Source: Lacimicrobium alkaliphilum
Lineage (GTDB): Bacteria; Pseudomonadota; Gammaproteobacteria; Enterobacterales; Alteromonadaceae
Length of the DNA stretch: 64,000 nt
Direction of reading: 5' to 3'
Assembly: GCF_002591895.1 (NCBI RefSeq)
Contig: NZ_NISX01000017.1
Coordinates: 1 to 64,000, forward strand
Positions 1 through 11,000 of this stretch are shown here, piece after piece. A model generated the notes under the pieces. It made no database searches and was not told where the DNA came from. It worked only from the letters and a program-made list of their open reading frames with translations. A program made the position numbers and the translations under genes. The stretch's first letter is position 1; each line of letters opens with the position of its first letter.

Positions 1-191
1 TACACAGATATTTTTACAGTCTCCCGTTTAGCGGTTATATAGCCGAATCATACCGTCAAACGCACTTTGCGCCAAAATCTCCCTGCTGTTGTGGCAACAA
101 CGCCCCCCCACCTGGTTCAGAACCAACCTTATCTACACTGTTTGAACCAATGAGCAAACAACAGGAACCTTGAACCCTGTATTTTATATTG
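1..191. other. Intergenic left edge, no gene seen
   Basis: No convincing reading frame or RNA gene is visible. Two short inverted repeats are present, TGTTGTGGCAACAAC near 92 and GGTTCAGAACC near 115. Neither is followed by a T-run in either direction, so I do not call a terminator. The stretch lies downstream of the minus-strand pair that ends at 192. Confidence 0.4.
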
Positions 192-419
192 TCATTGGTA
201 TTTCTTCGACGAAGCTCCCTCTTTTAACGCCTCTTCACGTTCACGCTGATACTCTTCAAAAGATTTATTGGTGCGCTGCAGGCATTCAATAGATTCTGAG
301 GGGGGCCTTTCAAGACATTCCTGACGCTGATGGATACGTAAATTTTCATACATACCCCTATTACTGCAACCCGTAGCGCCAACCAGCAATATCAGTACAG
401 CAAACTTCAACCCATTCAT
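192..419 (-). CDS. Small predicted lipoprotein
   Basis: This is a protein of about 75 residues with an N-terminal hydrophobic stretch ending in VGATGC, a plausible lipobox, so it is probably lipidated at that Cys and anchored in the envelope. The mature part is short, charged and Glu/Arg-rich, with three further Cys. I do not recognise a family. The start at 419 gives an ATGA overlap with the stop of the upstream Rap1a-like gene; an ATG at 428 is also in frame. The 4-bp overlap implies translational coupling and a shared transcript. No function can be assigned. Confidence 0.6.
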   Translation of the reverse strand: MNGLKFAVLILLVGATGCSNRGMYENLRIHQRQECLERPPSESIECLQRTNKSFEEYQREREEALKEGASSKKYQ

Positions 420-769
420 TTTTTGCATCCGCCATATTCTTCGAGGTAACGGATAAGCAGCAACATGGCATTGTCCTGCGCGTTGTGTTCAGTTTGTTGT
501 TGCATAAAACCAACAATCGCTGGCACATCAAACAACCTCTGTGGCGCTTTGCAGTATATTGGCTGCAGATACTCAGTTCTGTCATTAAGTGTGGCCAGCA
601 AATCAAGAGCGCCGCCAATATACGCGTTAATAACAGGAAGCTTACTGCACTCTTCTGGCGCAGAAGCACAAATGTCGGAAAATTGCTTTACCGTCAGTGC
701 TGAGGCGCTGTTCGCAGGCATCCATTGTAATAGCGCTAGCATTAAGCTGATGTAAAAACGCATGTTCAT
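416..769 (-). CDS. Exported Rap1a/Tai-like immunity-fold protein
   Basis: The 117-residue product starts with a signal peptide (about residues 1-25, ending SASA). It continues with an early Cys pair, a central Y-x-G-G helix, a C-x-A-P segment and a C-terminal ArgTyr-LeuGlu-x2-GlyGly-Cys end. This layout fits the small periplasmic Rap1a/Tai family, which includes immunity proteins against type VI amidase effectors. The family also has many orphan members of unknown role. No effector gene or T6SS component lies next to it, so an immunity function here is only inference. It is the first gene of a two-gene minus-strand unit with the small lipoprotein. Confidence 0.55.
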   Translation of the reverse strand: MNMRFYISLMLALLQWMPANSASALTVKQFSDICASAPEECSKLPVINAYIGGALDLLATLNDRTEYLQPIYCKAPQRLFDVPAIVGFMQQQTEHNAQDNAMLLLIRYLEEYGGCKK

Positions 770-782
770 TGTTATTTCCCTC

Positions 783-811
783 TTGACAAATTAATGTAAA
801 ACGATAAGTTA
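783..811 (+). promoter_or_regulatory. Candidate sigma-70 promoter for the DUF2975-XRE pair
   Basis: A perfect TTGACA lies at 783-788. About 16-17 bp later is a weak -10-like TAAGTT. The site is 35-60 bp upstream of the ATG at 846, in the gap between divergent genes. The -10 match is poor, so this is tentative. Confidence 0.35.
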
Positions 812-845
812 TTCACTTTAAACATCCACGTCAAGAGAATTTATT

Positions 846-1367
846 ATGACTCGTCACTTCTCGTTGTTCATTGCTTTGGGTTGCGTCGCAGTATTGTTCA
901 TCACCCCGGTTGCCGCGATATACCTGCTGATCGACATTGAAATTTTTGCCTCGCTGGCCAGATCAAACCTGAGCTTGCCGATACAATGGCATACCGTATC
1001 TGACGGCCAGTGGTACAGCCTTTGGTTGCTAACCCTGGGTTATGTGAGTATCGGTCTGGCAGGTTTATATTTTTTACGCCGCGCTTTTGCCAACTTTTCC
1101 AGAGGCCAGCTTTTTAACCACAGTAACAGCCGTGATCTGCGCCTGTTCGCTATCATGCTCTTTGCTCAGGGACTCGCCAAGCCAGTACATTTTGCGCTGG
1201 CCAGTGTGCTACTGTCTTTAAATCACCCTCCGGGTCAGAAAGTACTCTCTGTGGCTTTGGGCAGTGGTGAAGTTAAAGTCATCGCATTAGCCATGATTTT
1301 ATGGGTTATGAGCAACCTGCTTGTCAGAGGCGGTGAGCTGGAAAAAGAAAATAGTCAGTTTATATAG
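846..1367 (+). CDS. DUF2975-family inner-membrane protein
   Basis: The 173-residue protein has four predicted membrane helices (roughly residues 8-30, 60-80, 100-125 and 140-160). A middle segment near residue 90 reads FSRGQLFNHSNSRDLR, as DUF2975 proteins typically have (a G-x2-F-x3-N-x4-L-R region). DUF2975 proteins are usually encoded directly before a small YozG-type XRE repressor, and that is the case here: the next gene starts 10 bp downstream. The biochemical role of the family is not established; sensing coupled to the regulator is a plausible guess. Confidence 0.7.
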   Translation: MTRHFSLFIALGCVAVLFITPVAAIYLLIDIEIFASLARSNLSLPIQWHTVSDGQWYSLWLLTLGYVSIGLAGLYFLRRAFANFSRGQLFNHSNSRDLRLFAIMLFAQGLAKPVHFALASVLLSLNHPPGQKVLSVALGSGEVKVIALAMILWVMSNLLVRGGELEKENSQFI

Positions 1368-1377
1368 GATCAGCGAA

Positions 1378-1602
1378 ATGCCTATAATTGTTAATCTTGA
1401 TGTGATGCTGGCTAAACGCAAAGTACGTGGCAAGGAACTGGCTGGCGAAGTCGGCATTTCCGAACAAAACTTGTCACTGCTGCGCACTGGCAGAGTAAAA
1501 GGGGTGCGCTTTTCTACGCTGGAAAGAATTTGTGAGGTTCTGCAATGCCAGCCCGGGGACATTCTCGAATACAGATCAGACGAGAATGAACAGAGTGAGT
1601 AG
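1378..1602 (+). CDS. YozG-like XRE/Cro transcriptional regulator
   Basis: The 74-residue protein is almost entirely one helix-turn-helix domain: AspVal-MetLeuAla at the start, GKELAGEVGISEQNLSLLR as the recognition region, then FSTLERICEVLQCQPGDILEY. This is the compact XRE type commonly paired with DUF2975 proteins. I place the start at the ATG at 1378, preceded by AGGA at 1367-1370, because the protein then begins MPIIVNLDVMLA as in the family. A longer frame would run back into the upstream gene. It is probably an autoregulator of the two-gene operon. Confidence 0.8.
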   Translation: MPIIVNLDVMLAKRKVRGKELAGEVGISEQNLSLLRTGRVKGVRFSTLERICEVLQCQPGDILEYRSDENEQSE

Positions 1603-1605
1603 CTT

Positions 1606-2085
1606 CTAGCGCGACGGGCTTTGGCAGTCTGTTCGTAACAGAGTTAATTCGAACCCTTTGTATGAGTCATCTTTTTTTGACCCGGCCTTTGCCTGCATAA
1701 CACCTTCAGCAATCTGGCTATAGGTAATGCGTTGGGGAAAATCATGAGCGGGATTTTCAAATACGACCCGCTTTTCTGTGTGCTGCGTCAATCTGAATTC
1801 CGTTTCTTGCTGGCCAGAGGGAATGGCAACAAAGTAGATCTCCCCCGACTCACGTTTTTCAATTCTCATATATTCATAGCGACTGACGTTGTCTTGTTTG
1901 GACATAAACCCTATCCCTAACAGCATATTGCCCAGTGGTTCAGTCCACATTTCGCCTGAGCCAGAGGCTTTTCCGTCCAACATCCAACATCCGCCCATCC
2001 ACGACAGTTCAGATAACTCCAATGCAGAAACACAGCAAACCATCGCTGAGGCGATGATGCCGGTTCCTATTCTAGTTGTGAGCAT
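1606..2085 (-). CDS. DUF6265-family exported protein
   Basis: The product (about 159 residues) has a signal peptide and then the pattern LSWMGGCW, EMWTEPLGNMLLGIG and FENPAHDFPQRITY, which I associate with DUF6265, a family of uncharacterised exported proteins with a lipocalin-like look. The start at 2085 is chosen because it gives a proper signal sequence (MLTTRIGTGIIASAMVCC) and has AGGG a few bases upstream. Upstream in-frame ATGs (up to 2133) would add a hydrophilic leader. It overlaps the end of the DUF6151 gene by 14 bp, so the two are probably cotranscribed. Confidence 0.65.
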   Translation of the reverse strand: MLTTRIGTGIIASAMVCCVSALELSELSWMGGCWMLDGKASGSGEMWTEPLGNMLLGIGFMSKQDNVSRYEYMRIEKRESGEIYFVAIPSGQQETEFRLTQHTEKRVVFENPAHDFPQRITYSQIAEGVMQAKAGSKKDDSYKGFELTLLRTDCQSPSR

Positions 2086-2683
2086 TATTCTGCCCTGTGA
2101 CATCACCATATTTGAGTGTTTTTCGTTGTTCACGACTCAGTGTCGTTACTGGTGCAACCGGCTCTCCTTCGCGGGTAAACAGCGGAGATTGTTTATAGCG
2201 GTTGCCCACACGGGCAGAAATAATCATCGCGATAAATCGCAGCACTGTACCAAACAGCCCTTTTTGCCCAGGTTTTGGTGTGCCGGTGGCGGAATCCACA
2301 TTCACTCTGGCAATATTGTTGCCGAAATCTTTTTCCAGCGCAGATCTATCCAGAGAGGAATGGATCAGACCAATAAAACCCAGTCTGGGATTGCTCAGGG
2401 TATTCCCCACTGGCGTGTTGCAACAGCTAGTATGCCAGCGCAGCAAGCCTTTGCTGCCCAGTCGCATTATCGCCAGGTGTTCCAGACCTTGTGTAAACCT
2501 CACCCGATGCTGAGCCACCTGCAAAATCTCTGTTCCACCATCAGAATCCAGAACCCTATCGGCACATTCCAGATACCTGGCGAATGCCTGACAATCAGCA
2601 CAATAACAAACTACCCGGCTACTGATTCCATTTCCAACAATATGGCCCTGTAATTTGCCGCACTGGCATTGAATATTGTGCAT
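2072..2683 (-). CDS. DUF6151-family, GFA-like zinc-fold protein
   Basis: The 203-residue protein opens with CQCGKLQG, followed by CYCADCQAFARYL and a later SCCNTPVGN. These Cys clusters are those of the glutathione-dependent formaldehyde-activating (GFA) fold, a beta-tent that binds structural zinc. The longer C-terminal half and the sequence match the DUF6151 branch, whose activity is unknown. It is the first gene of a pair with the DUF6265 gene. It has no signal peptide, so it should be cytoplasmic. A GFA-type thiol chemistry role is only a family-level inference. Confidence 0.65.
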   Translation of the reverse strand: MHNIQCQCGKLQGHIVGNGISSRVVCYCADCQAFARYLECADRVLDSDGGTEILQVAQHRVRFTQGLEHLAIMRLGSKGLLRWHTSCCNTPVGNTLSNPRLGFIGLIHSSLDRSALEKDFGNNIARVNVDSATGTPKPGQKGLFGTVLRFIAMIISARVGNRYKQSPLFTREGEPVAPVTTLSREQRKTLKYGDVTGQNNAHN

Positions 2684-2819
2684 GTTCTGAATACGGTTTC
2701 AAAGGAGATGACTGAATTCCATACTAGCACAGCAGATAGTCACTGACGCACTTTCCCGACAGGCCATACTGAAGAGCAGCGTCGGCTACAGGGTTATCAA
2801 CCTGATAAATCAAAAGAAC

Positions 2820-2888
2820 AAAAAGGGGTCGTAGTTAATTACTAACCAGTCAGATTGGATGATGATGAATTAACTATGACCCCTTTTT
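2820..2888. repeat. Inverted repeat with 21-bp arms downstream of fadH
   Basis: The left arm at 2820-2840 (AAAAAGGGGTC, G, TAGTTAATT) is the reverse complement of the right arm at 2868-2888 with one mismatch. The loop is 27 bp. It lies 32 bp past the fadH stop. The T5 end on the plus strand and the A5/T5 ends on both strands could make it a terminator in either direction. The GGGGTC-type ends also resemble small REP or transposon-derived palindromes of Proteobacteria. No transposase is nearby. Confidence 0.7.
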
Positions 2889-2920
2889 ACCTCAATAATG
2901 AACTACGCTCCATTTTTAGA

Positions 2921-5068
<2,148 letters not shown>

Positions 5069-5139
5069 TTACATTTGATGTTTTTGTATTAGGCTCACTT
5101 TGGATAGGATAGCGTTACTAAATTGTAGGAAGTTGTTTT

Positions 5140-6999
5140 ATGGCTACAGGAAAAAGTTTTACCAAGGCATTGTTCTCCGGCATATGGTCCGTGCTGAACT
5201 TCAGCCGCAAGTTGTTTTTTAATATTATCTTCATCGCTATTGCCGCCATTATTCTGGTTGCGATTTTATCCGAAGATGGCAAAGTCACCGTCCCGGATGA
5301 AGCAGTATTGGTGCTGAATCTCAAAGGTGATCTGGTTATTGAAGAAACCGCTGTCGATCCTTTTGAGAAATTTATGCAGGAGGCTTTCGATCAGAAGGAA
5401 GAAAACCCTGAAGTATTGCTACGGGATGTGATCTTTGCCATCGACAATGCCAAACAGGATAACCGCATCAAGACGCTGGTGCTGGATCTGCAGGGCCTGC
5501 GTAATGCGGGGCTGGACAAGTTACAACAACTGGGTACAGCTCTGGATGATTTTAAAACCAGTGGTAAAACGCTGTACGCCATAGGTGATTACTACAGTCA
5601 GAATCAATATTATCTGGCCAGTCGTGCCGACCATGTATATATGAACCCGATGGGCGGCATGCTCCTGGACGGCTATGGCCGTTATCGCATGTATTTCAAA
5701 TCCATGCTGGAGAAAATCAAGGCTACCACTCATGTTTTCCGCGTTGGTACCTTTAAGTCAGCTGTAGAACCCTTTATCCGTGACGATATGTCTGACGCTG
5801 CCAGAGAAGCCAATCAGGCATGGCTGGGGTCGCTGTGGCAGCAATATAAACAGGATGTTGGCGCAGCCCGTAACATGGACACAGACAACTTCGATGAGAA
5901 GCTTGAGCAGTTTATAACCAAGTTTGATGCAGCAGAAGGCGATTTTGCCCAGTATGCGCTTGAAAATAACTGGATTGATGCATTGCGAACCCGCGAAGAA
6001 ATTCGCACTGAGTTTGCCAATATTGCGGGTAGTAATGAGTCCTCAAGAGGCTACAACCATATAACGTACAAGCAGTATCTGCAGGTCATTAAAATGCCCT
6101 TTGTACCCAGTAGCAGTGAAACCGACAAAGTGGGCATTGTAGTGGCCAAAGGCACCATTTTAAATGGTAATCAAAAGGCCGGCACTATCGGCGGAGACAG
6201 CACCGCCAGATTGCTTCGCAAAGCTCGTATGGATGATTCAGTAAAATCTGTGGTGTTGTATGTAGACTCACCAGGCGGCAGTGCGTTCGCCTCAGAAGTG
6301 ATCCGCCAGGAAGTAGAACAACTTAAGGCAGCCGGGAAGCCGGTAGTCGTGTCAATGAGTACCTATGCGGCTTCAGGCGGTTACTGGATTTCCGCCGGAG
6401 CGGACCAGATATGGGCCGCGCCGAGCACCATTACCGGCTCTATCGGTATCTTTGGCATGTTTATGACCTACGAAAACACCCTTGATTACCTGGGTGTTAA
6501 TGTAGATGGCGTGGGCACCACTGAGTTCGCCGGTTTCAGCCCCGCCAGAGCGTTAGATCCAAAAATTGCCGATATCATTCAGCGCAACATTGAACATGGT
6601 TATGACCAGTTTATTTCTCTGGTGGCGCGTGAAAGAGATATGCAAAAAGCCGAGGTAGACAATATTGCCCAGGGCCGCGTATGGATTGGTACCACCGCCC
6701 ATGAACTGGGTCTGGTGGATGAACTCGGGTATCTGGAGGATGCTGTCGCCGCAGCGGCCGAGCTTGCCGGAGTTGATGAATACGATAGTAAGTATATTCA
6801 GCGGGATCTGTCGGCCAAAGAAAAGTTCTGGCAGGAATTTTTTGGTGGCGCTTCAGTGGTACTCGGTGGTGCCCTGCAAAGCCAGCAAGACAGCCAACTG
6901 CTGTCATTGGTCAAACAACTGGTGTCAGAATTTGATGCTATGGCCCGACTGAATGACCCCCAAGGCGCTTACGCCTACTGCCTGCCCTGCCAGATATAA
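5140..6999 (+). CDS. sppA: Signal peptide peptidase SppA, 67-kDa type (protease IV)
   Basis: This inner-membrane serine protease digests cleaved signal peptides from the periplasmic side. The 619 residues match the long tandem-domain form of E. coli. There is one N-terminal membrane anchor (about residues 25-45), then two S49 peptidase repeats. The catalytic Lys is in RVGTFKSAVEPF (K206) in the first repeat, and the Ser is in YAASGGYWIS (S412) in the second, as in protease IV. The gene is monocistronic, divergent from fadH, and followed by a strong terminator at 7021. The C-terminus YCLPCQI has two Cys, which is slightly unusual. Confidence 0.95.
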   Translation: MATGKSFTKALFSGIWSVLNFSRKLFFNIIFIAIAAIILVAILSEDGKVTVPDEAVLVLNLKGDLVIEETAVDPFEKFMQEAFDQKEENPEVLLRDVIFAIDNAKQDNRIKTLVLDLQGLRNAGLDKLQQLGTALDDFKTSGKTLYAIGDYYSQNQYYLASRADHVYMNPMGGMLLDGYGRYRMYFKSMLEKIKATTHVFRVGTFKSAVEPFIRDDMSDAAREANQAWLGSLWQQYKQDVGAARNMDTDNFDEKLEQFITKFDAAEGDFAQYALENNWIDALRTREEIRTEFANIAGSNESSRGYNHITYKQYLQVIKMPFVPSSSETDKVGIVVAKGTILNGNQKAGTIGGDSTARLLRKARMDDSVKSVVLYVDSPGGSAFASEVIRQEVEQLKAAGKPVVVSMSTYAASGGYWISAGADQIWAAPSTITGSIGIFGMFMTYENTLDYLGVNVDGVGTTEFAGFSPARALDPKIADIIQRNIEHGYDQFISLVARERDMQKAEVDNIAQGRVWIGTTAHELGLVDELGYLEDAVAAAAELAGVDEYDSKYIQRDLSAKEKFWQEFFGGASVVLGGALQSQQDSQLLSLVKQLVSEFDAMARLNDPQGAYAYCLPCQI

Positions 7000-7020
7000 C
7001 CTGGTTCACAAGGTATAAGA

Positions 7021-7048
7021 AAAGCCAGCATTTGCTGGCTTTTTATTT
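7021..7048 (+). terminator. Rho-independent terminator of sppA
   Basis: An 11-bp perfect stem (7021-7031 with 7034-7044, core AAGCCAGCA/TGCTGGCTT) is followed by a T-rich run. It starts 22 bp after the sppA stop codon. Confidence 0.9.
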
Positions 7049-7137
7049 ATTTCCCTGCTGAATAACGAACTGCAAAATGCAAATCCGCGTAGTTAATGCC
7101 TCTGTCAGTACAGTCATTTCGGAATAACCATCGCCAG

Positions 7138-7911
7138 TTACTGAGACAGCCACTGACGATATTTCTCATCAATCTGTTGCTTCTCACCTGTATCTATCAG
7201 GGTTTTCAGCGCCGTGTTAAAACGGTTTATCCATGTTTGCGCATCCGGATAACTGCGGGAAATCACAAAATACAATGGTATCGGGTCCAGTTCGTGAGCA
7301 AGAATTACCAGATCAGAGCCTATACCAAAGCGCTCCCGGTTTACCTCACTGGTCATATAGCCGTTGGTCAGGCCGACATCACTCCAGCCTTTTTCAACGT
7401 GTCTGATACAGGCCATCCCGTTCTGAGCCCGGATCATTACCATACGCCATTGAAGCAACAGCTCTGCGTAAATACCCTCTGCGCTGTATCCATGGGGTAT
7501 ACAAAGTCGTTTACCCTGCAGATGCCCGATTTCAGTAATACCAGAATTGCGGGCCACATAAATCCGCGCGGGCACTTTATTAATCGCCTCGGAGTATAAA
7601 AACTTCTCATTTCTCTGATTCGAATACACATAGGGGTATGTTCCCAGATACTGACCTTCCTCTGTCCACATCAGACCTCTGTTCCAGGGCACTATTTCCG
7701 TTTCAATAGGCTGCTCCATTTTCGCAAAAACAGCGGCAATAACAGCCACAGACCAGCCTCCCTCGGGTAGCCCGTCATACGCATAAGGAAAATAGTTATC
7801 TCCGGTAACCAGTTTTACGGGCTGTGATGATTGGGGCTCCTCGGAGCCATAGCTGAAAGAGCTGGCAATAAGGCAGCCCAACATCAGTAACATACAGTAG
7901 TCGTGCTTCAT
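7138..7911 (-). CDS. Periplasmic solute-binding protein, SBP_bac_3 type
   Basis: The 257-residue protein has a signal peptide (about residues 1-22) and the type II binding-protein fold of family 3. Visible markers are KLVTGDNYFPYAYDGLPEGGW near the start of the mature domain, the hinge GKRLCIPHGYSAEG, and ALKTLIDTGEKQQIDEKYRQWL at the end. No permease or ATPase is adjacent, as is common for the orphan members in Alteromonadales. These may serve signalling or an unlinked transporter. The ligand (polar amino acid or other small acid) cannot be read from the sequence. Confidence 0.8.
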   Translation of the reverse strand: MKHDYCMLLMLGCLIASSFSYGSEEPQSSQPVKLVTGDNYFPYAYDGLPEGGWSVAVIAAVFAKMEQPIETEIVPWNRGLMWTEEGQYLGTYPYVYSNQRNEKFLYSEAINKVPARIYVARNSGITEIGHLQGKRLCIPHGYSAEGIYAELLLQWRMVMIRAQNGMACIRHVEKGWSDVGLTNGYMTSEVNRERFGIGSDLVILAHELDPIPLYFVISRSYPDAQTWINRFNTALKTLIDTGEKQQIDEKYRQWLSQ

Positions 7912-8043
7912 TCTTCGAACTTAATCCTTTATCAAGCAATCCAATAATAACGATTACAGTAATTCATACCTGTACTTCACTTTAACTCAGACTGATCTGT
8001 CTTTATACCTTTGACACCAACTCATTTTTGGGTGCATAGCGCG

Positions 8044-8070
8044 TATAAAAAAAGCGGCCGAAGCCGCTTT
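8044..8070 (-). terminator. Terminator of the amidohydrolase gene
   Basis: On the minus strand the hairpin AAAGCGGC-TTCG-GCCGCTTT has a UUCG-type tetraloop and runs into a T-tract (8053-8047). It lies about 25 bp after the amidohydrolase stop. The plus strand also has Ts after the stem, so it may work in both directions. Confidence 0.85.
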
Positions 8071-8094
8071 TTATGCATTCCTGGTTTCTATTAT

Positions 8095-11000
8095 TTAGTG
8101 TACCCAGTGATGCCGCTGAGCCTTGGCTTCCAGTTCTGCCTGAGTCTGATTGGGCATACTGGAAACGTTCATCTGCTCAAAGAAAAACGGTTTACGCTGT
8201 TGCTCAGTACCCAGCTCATTCATGGTTGCTGCATCAAAGATACGCCCGTTTAGTACTGTATGGGTCACATACTCTGACCTGCTAAAATCACTAAGCACAT
8301 TACCGTCGATCACCACCATATCAGCCAGTTTTCCGGCTTCCAGGCTACCAATGTCGTTATCCATACCCAGATGGCGCGCTCCATCGATCGTACCGCCTCG
8401 CAGAGCTTCCCAGGGAGTAAATCCACCCTGATGCATATGCCATAGCTCCCAATGCGCTCCCAGACCCGGACGCTGACCATGAGCACCGATATGAACACTA
8501 ACACCATTATCTCTGAGCTCTTTGGAATACTCAGCTACGGAAAAATGATGGTACTGCTCATCGGGGGCTGTGGGCCGGCGAATAGCCCGGCTGTCGAGCA
8601 TATAGTGAGGTGTATAACGAAGCAGGCGTTCATTTTTCCACACCTCAGTACGGTCATACCAATACTCCTCCCCCATCATAGTGCCCATTGTCACCACGTA
8701 AGTGGGAGTATAACCAAAGCCAGATGCACGCCACAGCTGGGTCACGTCAGAATAGGCTTTATTCAGCGGAATAGAGTGCTCAAGACCCGTATGGCCATCC
8801 ACCAGCATGGTCAGATCGTAGAGGAATCGCCCTGCGCCTTCCGGCACAACCATAATGCCCAACTCTTTACCCGCAGCAATTATTTGCTGGCGTACATCCC
8901 GGCGTGGCTGGTTGTAACTTTTAACCGAAATAGCTCCCACATCCTTAAGACGCTGCAAATGGAATTTCGCGTCATCCGGTTCTTCTATAATCGCCTTGTA
9001 AGCAGGCCAGTTGGCGCCATACAAAATGGTACCGGTTGAATAGATCCGTGGTGCCAGGATCTCACCGCTGCGCTGCATTTCCGAAGCCGAAAAGATTTCG
9101 GTCGTATCATTGGACGGATCGTGTACCGTGGTCACCCCGAAGGCCAGATCTGCGTAGTTACGCCAGTTCTGACGAGGGATAATCTCGTTGCTACCCTGCG
9201 ACCCGTGAGCATGTGCATCCACCAGGCCGGGGATCACCGTTTTGCCTGAGATATCCACAACTTCAGCACTACGGGGAATATCCACTTCACCGTTTTTACC
9301 CACCGCTTTAATACGATTGCCTTCTATGAGCACGACACCGTTTTCAATCACTTCCTGAGTATTATCCGCATCACGCATAGTAACCAGTGTGCCGCCCACC
9401 AGCGCTTTAAGGCCCGATGGCTTATCTGCCTTTTGCGTGAACGACAAATCAATACCCTTCACCATCGGTTCAGGCAACGCTTCGGGCGCACCCTGGATAA
9501 AATCAAATGCTTGTTTGAGCTCTCGTTCAAAAAACAGCGCCCCATGATGCCAGGACAGGGCCTGATTATCGGCACGCCAGGTCAGGTATTCACCGGCCCG
9601 GGCCGAAACCTGTTTGACCGGCATCGACGTCATGTTTGGTCCTACTTTAGTGAGTTTTCCGGTTTCAGCATAAGGAGCAATATACGCGTTATATTGGTAA
9701 GTAAAAGCGACCCACTGTTTATCATGAGAGAGCCTGAACTCTATCACTTCGCTATTGCCGTCCAGATGCTCTCGCTTATCTTTACCCTGCAGATTGACAC
9801 TTACCAGTTTACGTTGGGTGGCATTACTGCCTGGCGTATAGTCGGTAAAATAGACCCGCTTATTGTCCCCGGCAAAATGTGGCGCAAAGCCTGAGGTTGA
9901 GACTTTAGTGTTTTCTCTGGAATCAATATCCGCCACATATAAACCCGGCTCCAGAGACCGCTTGGGAGAGAGAATGTACCCACCGGTAAATTTACGGTAC
10001 GTCACCATCTCACCATCGGTGCTGAAACTGGGCTCGGCATAGTGACCAGGCTCGCTGGTAACCACCTTACTGTTCCCGCCACGGGCCGGGATCACTCTGA
10101 CACTACCGAAATTCTCATCATTCCAGGTGGTATACACGATGTGTTTACCATCATTGGAATAGCGTGGGTAGAATTCATCATGTTCATCCTGATTGGTCAG
10201 CCGCTGCTGCTTACCCGTCTCAAGATTTTTGATATACAGCTTACCCAGCGCCTGGAAAACCATACGCTTACCGTCAGGAGATTTCTGTGCCCAGCGAATC
10301 ATTTTGACATCAAACTCATCGGGGGCGACATCCACATCAAAACGCAGCGCCTTAGCAATCTGTTTCTCTGCTTTCACCGTCACCGGCACTTCTGCTATGT
10401 CACCACTTGCAACATTCAGACGCTTAAACTTACCCTCTGCCCAGAACAGGATATCCTGGCTGTCGGCGCTCCAGTCAAAATAGGCATAGTAGCCCTCAGA
10501 GCCGAAGCCCTCCTGCATGTCGCGCTCCAGATCACGATAGATGGGGGTTTCTTCACCGGTATCCAGATCCTTAATAAACAGCGCGGTGTTTTCACGAATA
10601 CGGCGCACAAAGGCAAGCTTTTTGCCATCTGGTGATGGTGTCGGCACTACTGCCCCGCCGGTACCGCTGACCATGGTGATCTCTTCGCCGGTTTCACGCT
10701 CGTAGCGTTTAATCGCAAAAATACTTTTCAGCGGGTCGCGGTTATATTCAAATACACTGCTGCCGGTCACATCCTTGGTATAGTAGAGATATTTACCATC
10801 CGGGGAAAACACCGGGTCGGCAATATTATTCTGTTCATGTTCACCGCCATCGCGCTTGGCAATGGGCAGGCCGTCACCGCCGGAATGATGGAACACCCAT
10901 ACCTCACCAGCCGGTATGCTTCGCCGCGAGACAATGCCGCGCATAACCGTAATATACTGCCCATCAGGGCTCCATTTGGGGGAGTGAATTAGATCCTTGT

